DNA from: Bacteroidota bacterium
Lineage (GTDB): Bacteria; Bacteroidota; Bacteroidia; Cytophagales; Cyclobacteriaceae
Assembly: GCA_023417065.1 (NCBI GenBank)
Contig: JAEZGH010000139.1
Location: 1 to 64,000, forward strand
DNA length: 64,000 nucleotides
Direction: 5' to 3'
Shown here: positions 15,264 through 24,040 of the stretch, in pieces
Layout of the letters: every line of letters begins with the position of its first letter
How positions within the stretch are numbered: position 1 is the first letter of the stretch
Program-made: the position numbers and the translations under genes
Notes under the pieces: generated by a model
Seen by the model: the letters and a program-made list of their open reading frames with translations, nothing else
What the model was told of the DNA's origin: nothing
Databases searched by the model: none

Positions 15264-18200
15264 ATGACGTTTCCCTTGAAGAATAAAAGCCTTACTGAAA
15301 TAAAGACCACGTGTTCCTATTGCGGCGTCGGATGTGGTATTGTGGTAAAGAAAGACCGCAAGGGGAGGGTGACGATCGAAGGCGACAAGCATCACCCGGT
15401 GAATCGCGGCATGTTGTGCTCCAAAGGGATGAACCTGCACTACGCGATCCAGGACACCAGTGATCGGTTGCTGTATCCCGAGATGCGTTGGAGTCGTAAC
15501 CACCCGCTCGAGCGCGTTTCCTGGGACGCGGCGATGCAAAGGGCTGCTGCCGTATTCCAATCCATTATCCAAACCCATGGCCCGGATTCAGTGGGATTCT
15601 ATGTGTCGGGACAATGCCTTACCGAAGAATACTACGTCGCCAACAAGCTTTGCAAGGGCTTCATAAGAACAAACAACATAGACACTAACTCGCGCCTTTG
15701 CATGAGCAGCGCAGTGGCGGGGTATGCGCAGACACTGGGGGAGGATGCGGTTCCTGTTTCTTATGAAGACATTGAACTGGCCGATTGTTTTTTCATCACT
15801 GGTGCCAACCCGGCGTGGTGTCATCCGATTCTGTTCAGACGGATAGAAGCCCACAAACAAAAGAATCCTCATACCCGGATCATTGTCGTTGATCCAAGGC
15901 GAACGCAGACCGCGGCAATGGCTGACCTGCACCTTCAGATCACACCGGGTACTGATATCTATTTATATCACGCCATTGCGCGAATACTCATTGAGAACGG
16001 TGATGTAGATTATTCATTCATCGCTGCCCATACGGAAGGATTTGAGGCATACAAGCAATCCGTTTTCCGGTTCTCGCTGCAGGAGGCCGCTGAAACGTGT
16101 GACGTACGTCCGGAAGATATCCAGCTTGTTGCAACATGGATCGCTCAGGCCAATGGTTTTCTCACGCTATGGGCGATGGGTCTCAATCAAAGCGCGATTG
16201 GCGTTAACAAGAACATTGCACTGATAAGCCTCAATCTCATTACGGGCCACATTGGCAAACCAGGCTCAGGCCCTTTCTCGCTGACGGGTCAGCCTAACGC
16301 CATGGGTGGGCGCGAAGTCGGTGGACTTGCCACGATGCTTGCCGCACACCGTACATATGCAAATCCGGAACACCGCAGGGAAGTAGCTCAGCATTGGGGC
16401 GTCGATGAGGTGGCGGAACGCCCTGGCCTTACGGCAACACAAATGATAGACGCCCTCGAATCAGGAAAGCTTAAGGCAATATGGATTGTTTGCACAAACC
16501 CGCTGGTGAGCTTGCCCGATCTCAACAGAGTCGAAAGCGCCCTTCGCAAAGCACGATTCGTCGTAGTACAGGATATCTCGCGAACCTCGGACACGCTCCG
16601 GTTCGCTGATCTGATTTTGCCCGCAGCCGGTCATTTTGAAAAAGAAGGGACGATGACGAATTCGGAACGCAGGATCAGTTATCTGGGAAAGTCAATTGAC
16701 GCGCCCGGCGAAGCATTGCCCGACGGCGAGATCCTTTGTCGTTTTGCGAAAGCGATGGGTTTTCATGGGTTCGACTATTCTTCTCCCGCCGAAATCTTTG
16801 AAGAACACGCCAGACTTACGCGCGGAACGAATCTCGATATCAGCGGATTGTCGTATCAGCAGTTGAGGGAAAAAGGCACCGTTCAATGGCCCATGCCTTC
16901 GCCAAACCATCCGGGAACTACACGCTTGTTTGAAGATCGCCGTTTCTTTACACCCTCTCACAAGGCGCGTCTCTTCCCTCTGGACGATCCGCGGAATACT
17001 TCAGAGCCAACAACTCCTGACTTTCCCCTTATACTTACAACGGGACGCATACGCGATCAGTGGCACACGATGACGAAAACAGGAAAGGTTCGAAAGCTGC
17101 GTCAGCACATCGCCAAACCGTTTCTTGAAATGCACCCACTTGACGCGCTGGTTCGTAAAATCAACGCCGGCGATATTGTGGAAGTGGAAAGTCCGCGTGG
17201 AATTGTGCGTGTACCTGTTGCGATTTCTGAAGATATCAAAAAAGGCGTTGTCTTTCTGCCCATGCACTGGGGCAGGATCGTCGATAAAGGATACGGCCGC
17301 GCGAACAACGTTACCAGTAACCGGATTGATCCCGTATCAAAAGAACCTGATTTCAAATTCTCTGCAGTCGAGGTACGGAAGTATTCCAAGCCTCGCGAAA
17401 AGGTTATCGTAGTTGGCGCAGGAGCCGCAGCATACCGGTTCATTCAAACCTACCGGTCATTGAATAAGCTTGACGAGATCCAGGTGTTCTCAAAAGAAAA
17501 GGATCCCTTTTACAACCGTGTTCTGTTGCCGGAGTATGTCAATGATACGTTACCCTGGGAACGACTCCTCAAGTTTAAAGACGGAGAATTCACTGAACTT
17601 AACGTTGACCTCGAAGTTGAAAATGAAATCGTATTCGTCAATCGTTCTCAAAAGAACGTTGTCGATAAATACGGGCGCAAACACGCTTATGACAAGCTTA
17701 TTATCGCCACCGGAAGCCGCGCCAACGTACCTAAGGAAGCTCCTGTACACCTTCCCGGAATTTTTACCATACGGATGCGGAAAGACGCGGATGCGTTGAA
17801 AAATTTCATCAGGCCTGAAGCCCATGTTCTCATTATTGGCGGAGGTCTGTTAGGACTTGAACTCGCTGCATCGTTGCGCGAAATCGATATGCAGATTTCA
17901 ATTGTACAACTGAGTAGCCGGTTAATGGAACGTCAGATTGATAACCTTGCCGGCCAACTTCTGCTGGACTTTGTCGACGAGAAAGATATCATGGTCTACC
18001 TCAATGATCAGGTTCAGGAAGTTGACTACCAGTTCGACAGCCGGAAATTAAAAGTGCAGCTGCGAAGCGGCAGGAAGTTGTTTGTTGATGCAGTCGTATA
18101 CGCCGTCGGTACACGCCCGAACATTGAAATTGTTCAGGAAGCGGGAATTGAATGCGGACGCGGGGTCATCGTGAACGATCACCTCCAGACAAGCGATCCG

Positions 18201-18791
18201 TCGATATTTGCAATGGGCGAGATTGCCGAACACAGGGGCAGGATGCTGGGGATTACTTCCGCCGCGGAAAAACAAGCTGATGTCGTCGCGCACTTTCTCC
18301 ATGGCAATATGCAAAGTGTATACGAAGGAGCGGTGCCCATGAACATACTCAAGTTCTCTGATTTTGACTTGTGTTCTATTGGAATTCCCGAAGTGCCCGC
18401 TAACGGTGAGGGATTTGAAGAGATTCTCTTCATCGACAAAAGCAAGCGCTACTATAAGAAATGTATTATTCAGAACGACCGGTTAGTCGGCGCTGTACTG
18501 GTTGGTGATAAATCGGAGTTTGCTGAGTTCAAGACACTGATTGAAAGTGAAATTGAACTTTCTGAAAAACGGATGCAATTGCTTCGGTCTGGAAAGAAAG
18601 CTGAACCCGTAATTGGGAAGCTCCTCTGTTCCTGCAATCAGGTCGGTGAGGGCAACATCAGTGCGCTTATTCAGGCCGGATGCGGGACGCTGAATGAAAT
18701 CTGCCAGAAGTCGGGAGCAGGACTCGGCTGTGGAAGCTGTAAACCTGAAATCGTCCGAATCCTTAAGCAGATGAAAAATGTTGAAGTATAA
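15264..18791 (+). CDS. single-chain assimilatory nitrate reductase (Mo + FAD + [2Fe-2S] fusion)
   Basis: The 1175-residue enzyme reduces nitrate to nitrite in the cytoplasm (no Tat or Sec signal). Residues 1-700 form a NasA/NapA-type molybdopterin oxidoreductase with a [4Fe-4S] site C17-x2-C20-x3-C24-x27-C52 and 'SRLCMSSAVAGY', whose Cys is a candidate Mo ligand. A NirB/NasB-like FAD and NAD(P)H reductase follows from about 712 ('VIVVGAGAAAYRF', 'VLIIGGGLLGLELAASL' at about 855). Residues from about 1118 form a BFD-like [2Fe-2S] domain ('CSCNQVGEG', 'GCGSCKPEIV'). In model organisms the catalytic and FAD parts are separate (Klebsiella NasA/NasC, Bacillus NasC/NasB). The ATG at 15264 is preferred over a TTG at 15243. 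It is an operon member with an 18-bp gap to the next gene. Confidence 0.9.
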   Translation: MTFPLKNKSLTEIKTTCSYCGVGCGIVVKKDRKGRVTIEGDKHHPVNRGMLCSKGMNLHYAIQDTSDRLLYPEMRWSRNHPLERVSWDAAMQRAAAVFQSIIQTHGPDSVGFYVSGQCLTEEYYVANKLCKGFIRTNNIDTNSRLCMSSAVAGYAQTLGEDAVPVSYEDIELADCFFITGANPAWCHPILFRRIEAHKQKNPHTRIIVVDPRRTQTAAMADLHLQITPGTDIYLYHAIARILIENGDVDYSFIAAHTEGFEAYKQSVFRFSLQEAAETCDVRPEDIQLVATWIAQANGFLTLWAMGLNQSAIGVNKNIALISLNLITGHIGKPGSGPFSLTGQPNAMGGREVGGLATMLAAHRTYANPEHRREVAQHWGVDEVAERPGLTATQMIDALESGKLKAIWIVCTNPLVSLPDLNRVESALRKARFVVVQDISRTSDTLRFADLILPAAGHFEKEGTMTNSERRISYLGKSIDAPGEALPDGEILCRFAKAMGFHGFDYSSPAEIFEEHARLTRGTNLDISGLSYQQLREKGTVQWPMPSPNHPGTTRLFEDRRFFTPSHKARLFPLDDPRNTSEPTTPDFPLILTTGRIRDQWHTMTKTGKVRKLRQHIAKPFLEMHPLDALVRKINAGDIVEVESPRGIVRVPVAISEDIKKGVVFLPMHWGRIVDKGYGRANNVTSNRIDPVSKEPDFKFSAVEVRKYSKPREKVIVVGAGAAAYRFIQTYRSLNKLDEIQVFSKEKDPFYNRVLLPEYVNDTLPWERLLKFKDGEFTELNVDLEVENEIVFVNRSQKNVVDKYGRKHAYDKLIIATGSRANVPKEAPVHLPGIFTIRMRKDADALKNFIRPEAHVLIIGGGLLGLELAASLREIDMQISIVQLSSRLMERQIDNLAGQLLLDFVDEKDIMVYLNDQVQEVDYQFDSRKLKVQLRSGRKLFVDAVVYAVGTRPNIEIVQEAGIECGRGVIVNDHLQTSDPSIFAMGEIAEHRGRMLGITSAAEKQADVVAHFLHGNMQSVYEGAVPMNILKFSDFDLCSIGIPEVPANGEGFEEILFIDKSKRYYKKCIIQNDRLVGAVLVGDKSEFAEFKTLIESEIELSEKRMQLLRSGKKAEPVIGKLLCSCNQVGEGNISALIQAGCGTLNEICQKSGAGLGCGSCKPEIVRILKQMKNVEV

Positions 18792-18809
18792 AAGCACACG
18801 CTTCCGGTT

Positions 18810-20306
18810 GTGCAAAAAAATAATGATAATATTGTTGAAGTGAATGGAGTAATACCCATGGCCTACGTGGAAACCAGGAAGAGTGATCTTATACGAGCAT
18901 TTGTTAAAGGTGGAATCCTTTCACCGGCAGATCTTCTCAAGATCATGCAGATCTCCCGTACTTTGGGAAACAAGTATGTGCTTTTTGGCTCACGTCAGGA
19001 TATCATGTTTCCGGCCCGTGATGCCGACGAAAAAACGCTGGATACTCTCTTTCGTCAGATAAATATGGATTATGAGTTGGGAAGCGACTCATCGGTCTGT
19101 CAGAATATCGTTTCCTCTTATGTTGCCGTCAATATAGGTGAAACAACGGGCTGGGTAAAGGAGGATACATATCACTTCGTAATCGACAACTTTGACTACA
19201 AGCCCCGTATTAAGATAAACATTGTCGATCCGCTTCAGAGTATCGTTCCCCTTTTCACAGGCGAGGTGAATTTCATTGCGTCGCCGGAAGAGAATTACTG
19301 GTATCTCTATATCCGCGATCCCCGAAAGGACAATCAGATCGAATGCTGGCCCAAACTCATCTTTACACAGGATATTCCCCGGGTATGTCGAATGCTCGAA
19401 GAACTGATCCTTGACTTTCAACCGTTTGGCATCGATGAACTGTTCGTAATCCTCCAGGGCAAAATGCGCATCAACTACAGACCGATGACGCAACGCCTGA
19501 AGCTTCCGACGACGGCATTCCCATATTATGAAGGATTGAATGCCATGCTGAATGGCCAGTACTGGCTGGGCCTTTACTGGCGCAATAATCAGTATGATAT
19601 CGACTTCATGACCGCGGCCTGCAGACTGTGTCAGGAGACTAAGGTGGGTAAAATAAACATCATACCGTGGAAGGCTTTTGTCATCAAAGGAATCAAAGCC
19701 TCCGATCGCATACGGTGGGAAAAGCTGATGGGTAAATTCGGAATCAATGAACGACACTCTTCGCTTGAACTTAACTGGCATCTGCCGGTAATTGACACAG
19801 AAGCGCTGGAGCTAAAACGCTTTCTCGTCCGCGAACTCGATCAGCAGGATATCAGCACCCATGGGCTAACCTTCTCGATCAAGACAAAGCGCGACAGCTT
19901 TCACTTCACCTCTATTGTGATCGAGAAAGATTACAGCAACGAGGCTGCGGAACGCTACAACATCCTTTACGCCAGGAATTTCAACCCGAACAACATCGCT
20001 TATCAGACGTATGTCAAAGGCGTGCGGAAGGAAATTATCCCTGCCATGCTTATTGAGTTGAGCAAGATTTACTTCCGGCAGCTCAATCCTGAGCAGGAGA
20101 GCAAGCCTGCAAAAGCCAGCGAGCAAGTAAATTCGTCAGCGCCTTTAGCTTATCAGTGCAGCCAGTGCCTTTCGATATACGATCAGCGATACGGCGATGC
20201 CGTGGCTAATATTCCCCCGGGTGTTTCGTTTGATGACCTTCCCGCCAGCTATTCGTGCCACGTCTGCGAAAGCCCTAAAAAATATTTTGTTCCCCTGCGC
20301 AGCTGA
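18810..20306 (+). CDS. sirohaem-reductase-fold protein without cluster cysteines, fused to rubredoxin
   Basis: This 498-residue cytoplasmic protein is the last gene of the nitrate operon. Two ferredoxin-like half-domains typical of nitrite/sulfite reductases can be read, at about 25-90 ('GGILSPADLLKIMQIS', 'GSRQDIMFP') and about 240-320 ('LNGQYWLGLYWRNN', 'KINIIPWKAFVIKG'). The sirohaem/[4Fe-4S] ligand patterns C-x5-C and C-x3-C are absent. A C-terminal rubredoxin has C450-x2-C453 and C483-x2-C486 with normal 29-residue spacing. It is therefore probably not a sirohaem enzyme but an electron carrier or scaffold for nitrate or nitrite reduction. The start is GTG at 18810; ATG at 18858 is possible and would not change the domains. 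Confidence 0.75.
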   Translation: MQKNNDNIVEVNGVIPMAYVETRKSDLIRAFVKGGILSPADLLKIMQISRTLGNKYVLFGSRQDIMFPARDADEKTLDTLFRQINMDYELGSDSSVCQNIVSSYVAVNIGETTGWVKEDTYHFVIDNFDYKPRIKINIVDPLQSIVPLFTGEVNFIASPEENYWYLYIRDPRKDNQIECWPKLIFTQDIPRVCRMLEELILDFQPFGIDELFVILQGKMRINYRPMTQRLKLPTTAFPYYEGLNAMLNGQYWLGLYWRNNQYDIDFMTAACRLCQETKVGKINIIPWKAFVIKGIKASDRIRWEKLMGKFGINERHSSLELNWHLPVIDTEALELKRFLVRELDQQDISTHGLTFSIKTKRDSFHFTSIVIEKDYSNEAAERYNILYARNFNPNNIAYQTYVKGVRKEIIPAMLIELSKIYFRQLNPEQESKPAKASEQVNSSAPLAYQCSQCLSIYDQRYGDAVANIPPGVSFDDLPASYSCHVCESPKKYFVPLRS

Positions 20307-20381
20307 CCTTCTTCCTCGGGTTATTGTTATATTGGCAGGCAGGAGTTTTTATCCTGTTTATCACATTGAAATAATTCTGTT

Positions 20382-20822
20382 ATGAAGTGGCTTGATGTTC
20401 TGAAATACGCCAGGGAGGGTAGCCCTGCTCCTGATAAACGCGTTGAAAAATCCGACGAAGAATGGGAGAAGGAACTGACACCGGAAGAATTCTACATCGC
20501 ACGGAAGAAAGGCACAGAGCGCGCTTTCACCGGCGAGTATTGTGAAGCTCATGAACCCGGGCTCTACGCGTGTCGTTGTTGTGGCACTCTCTTGTTTGAT
20601 TCAACGACAAAGTTTGAGTCGCACTCCGGATGGCCCAGTTTCACGATCCCCGTAAAGGACAACGTGATCAGATACGAGAAGGATACAAGCTATGGGATGA
20701 CGCGTATCGAGGTTATGTGCAATGTTTGCGACGCGCACCTCGGCCACGTCTTTCCCGATGGACCGCCTCCGACAGGCCTGCGTTATTGTATCAATTCAGC
20801 ATCCATCAGGCATGTCGAATAA
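20382..20822 (+). CDS. msrB: peptide-methionine (R)-S-oxide reductase MsrB
   Basis: The 146-residue cytoplasmic enzyme repairs methionine-R-sulfoxide in proteins. It shows the MsrB hallmarks: zinc cysteine pairs 'CRCC' and 'CNVC', 'FESHSGWPSF', 'AHLGHVFPDGPPPTGLRY', and the catalytic Cys in 'RYCINSAS'. The length is normal for a single-domain MsrB. It starts 75 bp after the nitrate operon on the same strand and may be its own unit. The SDR gene follows after 12 bp, so those two are likely cotranscribed. Confidence 0.96.
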   Translation: MKWLDVLKYAREGSPAPDKRVEKSDEEWEKELTPEEFYIARKKGTERAFTGEYCEAHEPGLYACRCCGTLLFDSTTKFESHSGWPSFTIPVKDNVIRYEKDTSYGMTRIEVMCNVCDAHLGHVFPDGPPPTGLRYCINSASIRHVE

Positions 20823-20834
20823 ATCCTCTCTACT

Positions 20835-21638
20835 ATGAAAAAGAAACTTGAAGGTCAGATAGCTATAGTCACAGGAGCCAGTTCGGGCATCGGTGCCGGT
20901 GTAGCCAAGGCGCTCGCCCGCGAAGGCGCTGCTGTGGTTGTTAATTACTCGAGCAGTGAAGGTAAAGCCCGTGAGGTGCTGAAAACGATAAAGGACGAAG
21001 GCGGTGAGGGATTTATCTTTCAGGCGGATGTGAGCAAGGAAGACCAGGTTGTCGCAATGTTTGCCGAAACGTGCAAGCAATTCGGAACTGTGGATATACT
21101 AATCAATAACGCCGGATTGCAGAAAGATTCCGTTTTTCATGAAATGACGCTGAAAGAGTGGAATCGCGTGATCGATATTAACCTCACCGGACAGTTCCTC
21201 TGCGCACGTGAGGCTATCAAGGAGTTCCTCAAACGCGGTGTGGTCGCAGAGAAGTCGAAGTCTGCCGGAAAAATTATCTGCATGAGTTCGGTTCACGAAG
21301 TAATTCCGTGGGCGGGTCACGTCAATTACGCCGCGTCAAAAGGAGGTGTAATGATGCTGATGAAAAGTCTTGCGCAGGAGTATGCACCTATGAAAATACG
21401 CGTTAACAGTATCGGTCCCGGCGCAATCCGAACCCCCATCAACCACGCCGCCTGGCAAACACCATCCGCCTATAAGAACTTGCTGAAACTGATTCCCTCA
21501 AAACGCATTGGCGAGGTTGAAGACATTGGCGGCGCTGCGGTCTGGCTGGCGTCAGACGATTCGGAATATGTCAACGGTATTACGCTGTTCGTCGACGGTG
21601 GCATGCTTCTCTATCCCGGCTTCGAAGACAACGGATAG
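20835..21638 (+). CDS. SDR oxidoreductase, glucose 1-dehydrogenase-like
   Basis: The 267-residue protein has the classical short-chain dehydrogenase fold: nucleotide motif 'TGASSGIGAG', 'NNAG', catalytic Ser in 'ICMSSVHE', Y-x3-K in 'NYAASKGG', and 'GPGAIRTPIN'. The overall pattern, including 'VNYSSSEGKA', is closest to glucose 1-dehydrogenases of the Bacillus type, though substrates in this superfamily cannot be read from sequence. It is cotranscribed with msrB (12-bp gap). The inverted repeat downstream may end this unit. Confidence 0.85.
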   Translation: MKKKLEGQIAIVTGASSGIGAGVAKALAREGAAVVVNYSSSEGKAREVLKTIKDEGGEGFIFQADVSKEDQVVAMFAETCKQFGTVDILINNAGLQKDSVFHEMTLKEWNRVIDINLTGQFLCAREAIKEFLKRGVVAEKSKSAGKIICMSSVHEVIPWAGHVNYAASKGGVMMLMKSLAQEYAPMKIRVNSIGPGAIRTPINHAAWQTPSAYKNLLKLIPSKRIGEVEDIGGAAVWLASDDSEYVNGITLFVDGGMLLYPGFEDNG

Positions 21639-22033
21639 GATAACTGCGCTTAAAGGCTTTGACTCTCCCTGTCACCAGTACAAGCCTGTAGAGAGTTACG
21701 GGTTTGTACTGGTGAAGCCAAAACTGTCACGCTATCTTGATAAAATTGTTACTTTTCAATGATTCTAATCATGGCCGATATGCTTTAATATTGAAAACTT
21801 GAGCCAGATCATCGGGAACTATAGTTAATGTAAGAAACGTGGTGGCGACATGAGGCGCAGGGATGGATTCATCCATCACAGGTCGACGCCAGACTGATTC
21901 AGACCCGAAAAAATAATACCGGAAAGATAGTAGTATTATTCGTGGACGATAGCGTAAAAACTATTATCTAAAGGCGGCCCCTTGTAACCTGTTTGTTGTA
22001 CCCTAAGTTTTCGTTAACAGTAGAAAAGACCTA
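21639..22033. other. 395-bp intergenic region with one strong hairpin
   Basis: No ORF of convincing quality lies here. The only clear structure is the inverted repeat at 21672-21715, annotated separately. The rest is AT-moderate leader to the glycogen debranching gene; no clear -7/-33 pair was found. Confidence 0.5.
21672..21715. repeat. 12-bp inverted repeat with 20-nt loop
   Basis: TCACCAGTACAA at 21672-21683 is matched perfectly by TTGTACTGGTGA at 21704-21715. A second, mutually exclusive pairing exists between ACTCTC (21662-21667) and GAGAGT (21691-21696). It lies 34 bp after the SDR stop codon. No T-run follows, so it is not a typical intrinsic terminator; a 3'-end stabiliser, a regulator site or an alternating RNA switch are possible. 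Confidence 0.55.
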
Positions 22034-24040
22034 ATGGTAACATCGGAAGAAAATCTTGTGCTGGACTTTCAAACGCTTCACAACCTTGAATGGATTGAAG
22101 CCAATGGGCTTGGGGGATTCTCCTCTGGTACGTTTTCCGGTGCTCACTCCCGAAAATATCACGGACTTCTCGTTGCGGCAATGCAACCGCCCGTAAAGCG
22201 GGTTGTTGTCGTATCCAAACTGGAGGAAACGATCATCACCGCGAAGGGAAGCTTTAACCTTTCGTGCAATCAGTTTCCAGGGGCACTACATCCCCGCGGT
22301 TTTCAATACCTCACTTCCTATAAACACGACTTGTTCCCTCAATGGATCTACCACGTTAACGGAATCACCCTGTCTAAAACAGTAGCCATGATTCACGGTG
22401 AGAACACAACGGTGGTTCTATACGAGGTGCTGGAGGCCCCGGAGAAATTTTCCATGCAGCTTCAGCCTTTCTATGCGTCACGGGACATGCACGAGCTGGC
22501 AAGAGCAAACGACTATATTGGTCTGCACTACCTTTTCAATCGCGGAATATTCCAGACGATGAACTATCAGGGGTGCCCTGAATTCTTTATCAGCGTGCCA
22601 CGATCGCAATTTGTTGAAGGTCGCGTCTGGTACTATAACTTCGAGTATCAGCAGGAATATGTTCGCGGAATGGACTTCCGCGAAGACCTGTTCTCTCATG
22701 GAAGGTTTGAGGTTACTCTTCGGAAGGGCAGCCGCCTTGGTATCATCGTTTCACTCGAAAATCCGTCAGGACGCGATGCGTGGAAATTGTTCCGGCAAGA
22801 GCGTCGCAGGCGCGAAGCTGTCGCGAAACCTTTCGATCATCCAGGCCTGGCATCGCTGGCACTTGCTGCAGACCAGTTCGTCGTAAAACGCAACGACAGC
22901 AAAACGATTATTGCAGGCTATCCCTGGTTCACAGACTGGGGACGCGATACCATGATTGCCCTTCCCGGATTATGTCTGGTGACAGGACAATTCAGAGAGG
23001 CCAGGAAGATCCTGCAGATGTTTGCCGACCATGTCAGCGACGGCATGATTCCAAACAGATTTCCTGATGTTGGGCACGACCCGGAATACAACTCAATTGA
23101 CGCTTCGCTCTGGTTCTTCTATGCCGTGTATAAGTATTACAAATATTCGTCAGACAAAGTATTTGTAAAAGGCATACTTCCTTTGCTCCGGGATATGATT
23201 GACTGGCACTATCGCGGCACGCGTTATGGTATTCACGTCGACAAGCACGATGAACTGCTGATGGGCGGAGATCCAGCCACGCAACTGACCTGGATGGATG
23301 CGAAGGTCGGCGAATGGCCGGTGACGTCTCGCTGGGGAAAACCCGTCGAAGTAAATGCCCTATGGTATAATGCACTTTGTGTGACTGCATTCCTGCACGA
23401 CGAACTCAATTACCACGAAGACGCCGCAGATTTTACATTGAAGGCAGAAGATGTACGCCGGAGTTTCAACAACGTATTCTGGAATGAAGACCTCGGATAT
23501 CTTTACGACTGTATTCAGGACAACCACCCTGTAACCGAAGTCCGCCCGAATCAGTTGTACGCCGTCAGCCTTCCGTTCCCTGTATTGTATCAGTCGCGCG
23601 CAGGGCGGATGATGGAACTAGTCCACGACCATCTGCTTACTCCTTACGGGGTACGCTCCCTGTCGCCACAGCATCCTGCTTTCAGGGCGCGCTACGAAGG
23701 CGGCCCGGATCAGCGCGATGCCTCTTGTCACCAGGGCCCGGCCTGGAGTCATTTGCTGGGACCGTTTATCGATGGATTATTCTACGCCATGGGCGACGAG
23801 GCGCGCGGTCTGGCTACTGAACTCGTTGAAAATATGTTCCAGCACCTGCATGACGGATGCGTGGGCACAGTGTCCGAAATCTTCGACGGCGATCCGCCGT
23901 ATTCTCCCGGAGGAGGTATCGCGCAGGCATGGAGCGTTGGTGAACTGCTCCGCGTCGCCACTGAGTATGATCTTTTCAGTAACAGGTCAAGAGCGCTTGG
24001 ATCAAAGGTTATTGAGACCGTGGGACTAAACGGTATTTAG
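22034..24040 (+). CDS. glycogen debranching enzyme (amylo-alpha-1,6-glucosidase type)
   Basis: The 668-residue cytoplasmic enzyme shows the archaeal/bacterial-type debranching layout. The N-terminal GDE_N domain has 'EWIEANGLGGFSSGTFSG' and 'SRKYHGLLVA'. The C-terminal (alpha/alpha)6 domain has 'GYPWFTDWGRDTMIALPGL', 'NSIDASLWFFYAVY' and 'GLFYAMGDEARG'. It hydrolyses alpha-1,6 branches of glycogen or limit dextrins. No signal peptide is present and the length is typical. Its last 15 bp overlap the 3' end of the convergent CLC gene. Confidence 0.93.
   Translation: MVTSEENLVLDFQTLHNLEWIEANGLGGFSSGTFSGAHSRKYHGLLVAAMQPPVKRVVVVSKLEETIITAKGSFNLSCNQFPGALHPRGFQYLTSYKHDLFPQWIYHVNGITLSKTVAMIHGENTTVVLYEVLEAPEKFSMQLQPFYASRDMHELARANDYIGLHYLFNRGIFQTMNYQGCPEFFISVPRSQFVEGRVWYYNFEYQQEYVRGMDFREDLFSHGRFEVTLRKGSRLGIIVSLENPSGRDAWKLFRQERRRREAVAKPFDHPGLASLALAADQFVVKRNDSKTIIAGYPWFTDWGRDTMIALPGLCLVTGQFREARKILQMFADHVSDGMIPNRFPDVGHDPEYNSIDASLWFFYAVYKYYKYSSDKVFVKGILPLLRDMIDWHYRGTRYGIHVDKHDELLMGGDPATQLTWMDAKVGEWPVTSRWGKPVEVNALWYNALCVTAFLHDELNYHEDAADFTLKAEDVRRSFNNVFWNEDLGYLYDCIQDNHPVTEVRPNQLYAVSLPFPVLYQSRAGRMMELVHDHLLTPYGVRSLSPQHPAFRARYEGGPDQRDASCHQGPAWSHLLGPFIDGLFYAMGDEARGLATELVENMFQHLHDGCVGTVSEIFDGDPPYSPGGGIAQAWSVGELLRVATEYDLFSNRSRALGSKVIETVGLNGI

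Noticed and set aside
18810..20306. Annotation of the 498-residue protein as an active nitrite or sulfite reductase
   Set aside because: The cysteine pairs needed for the sirohaem-[4Fe-4S] centre are absent, so only the fold is claimed.
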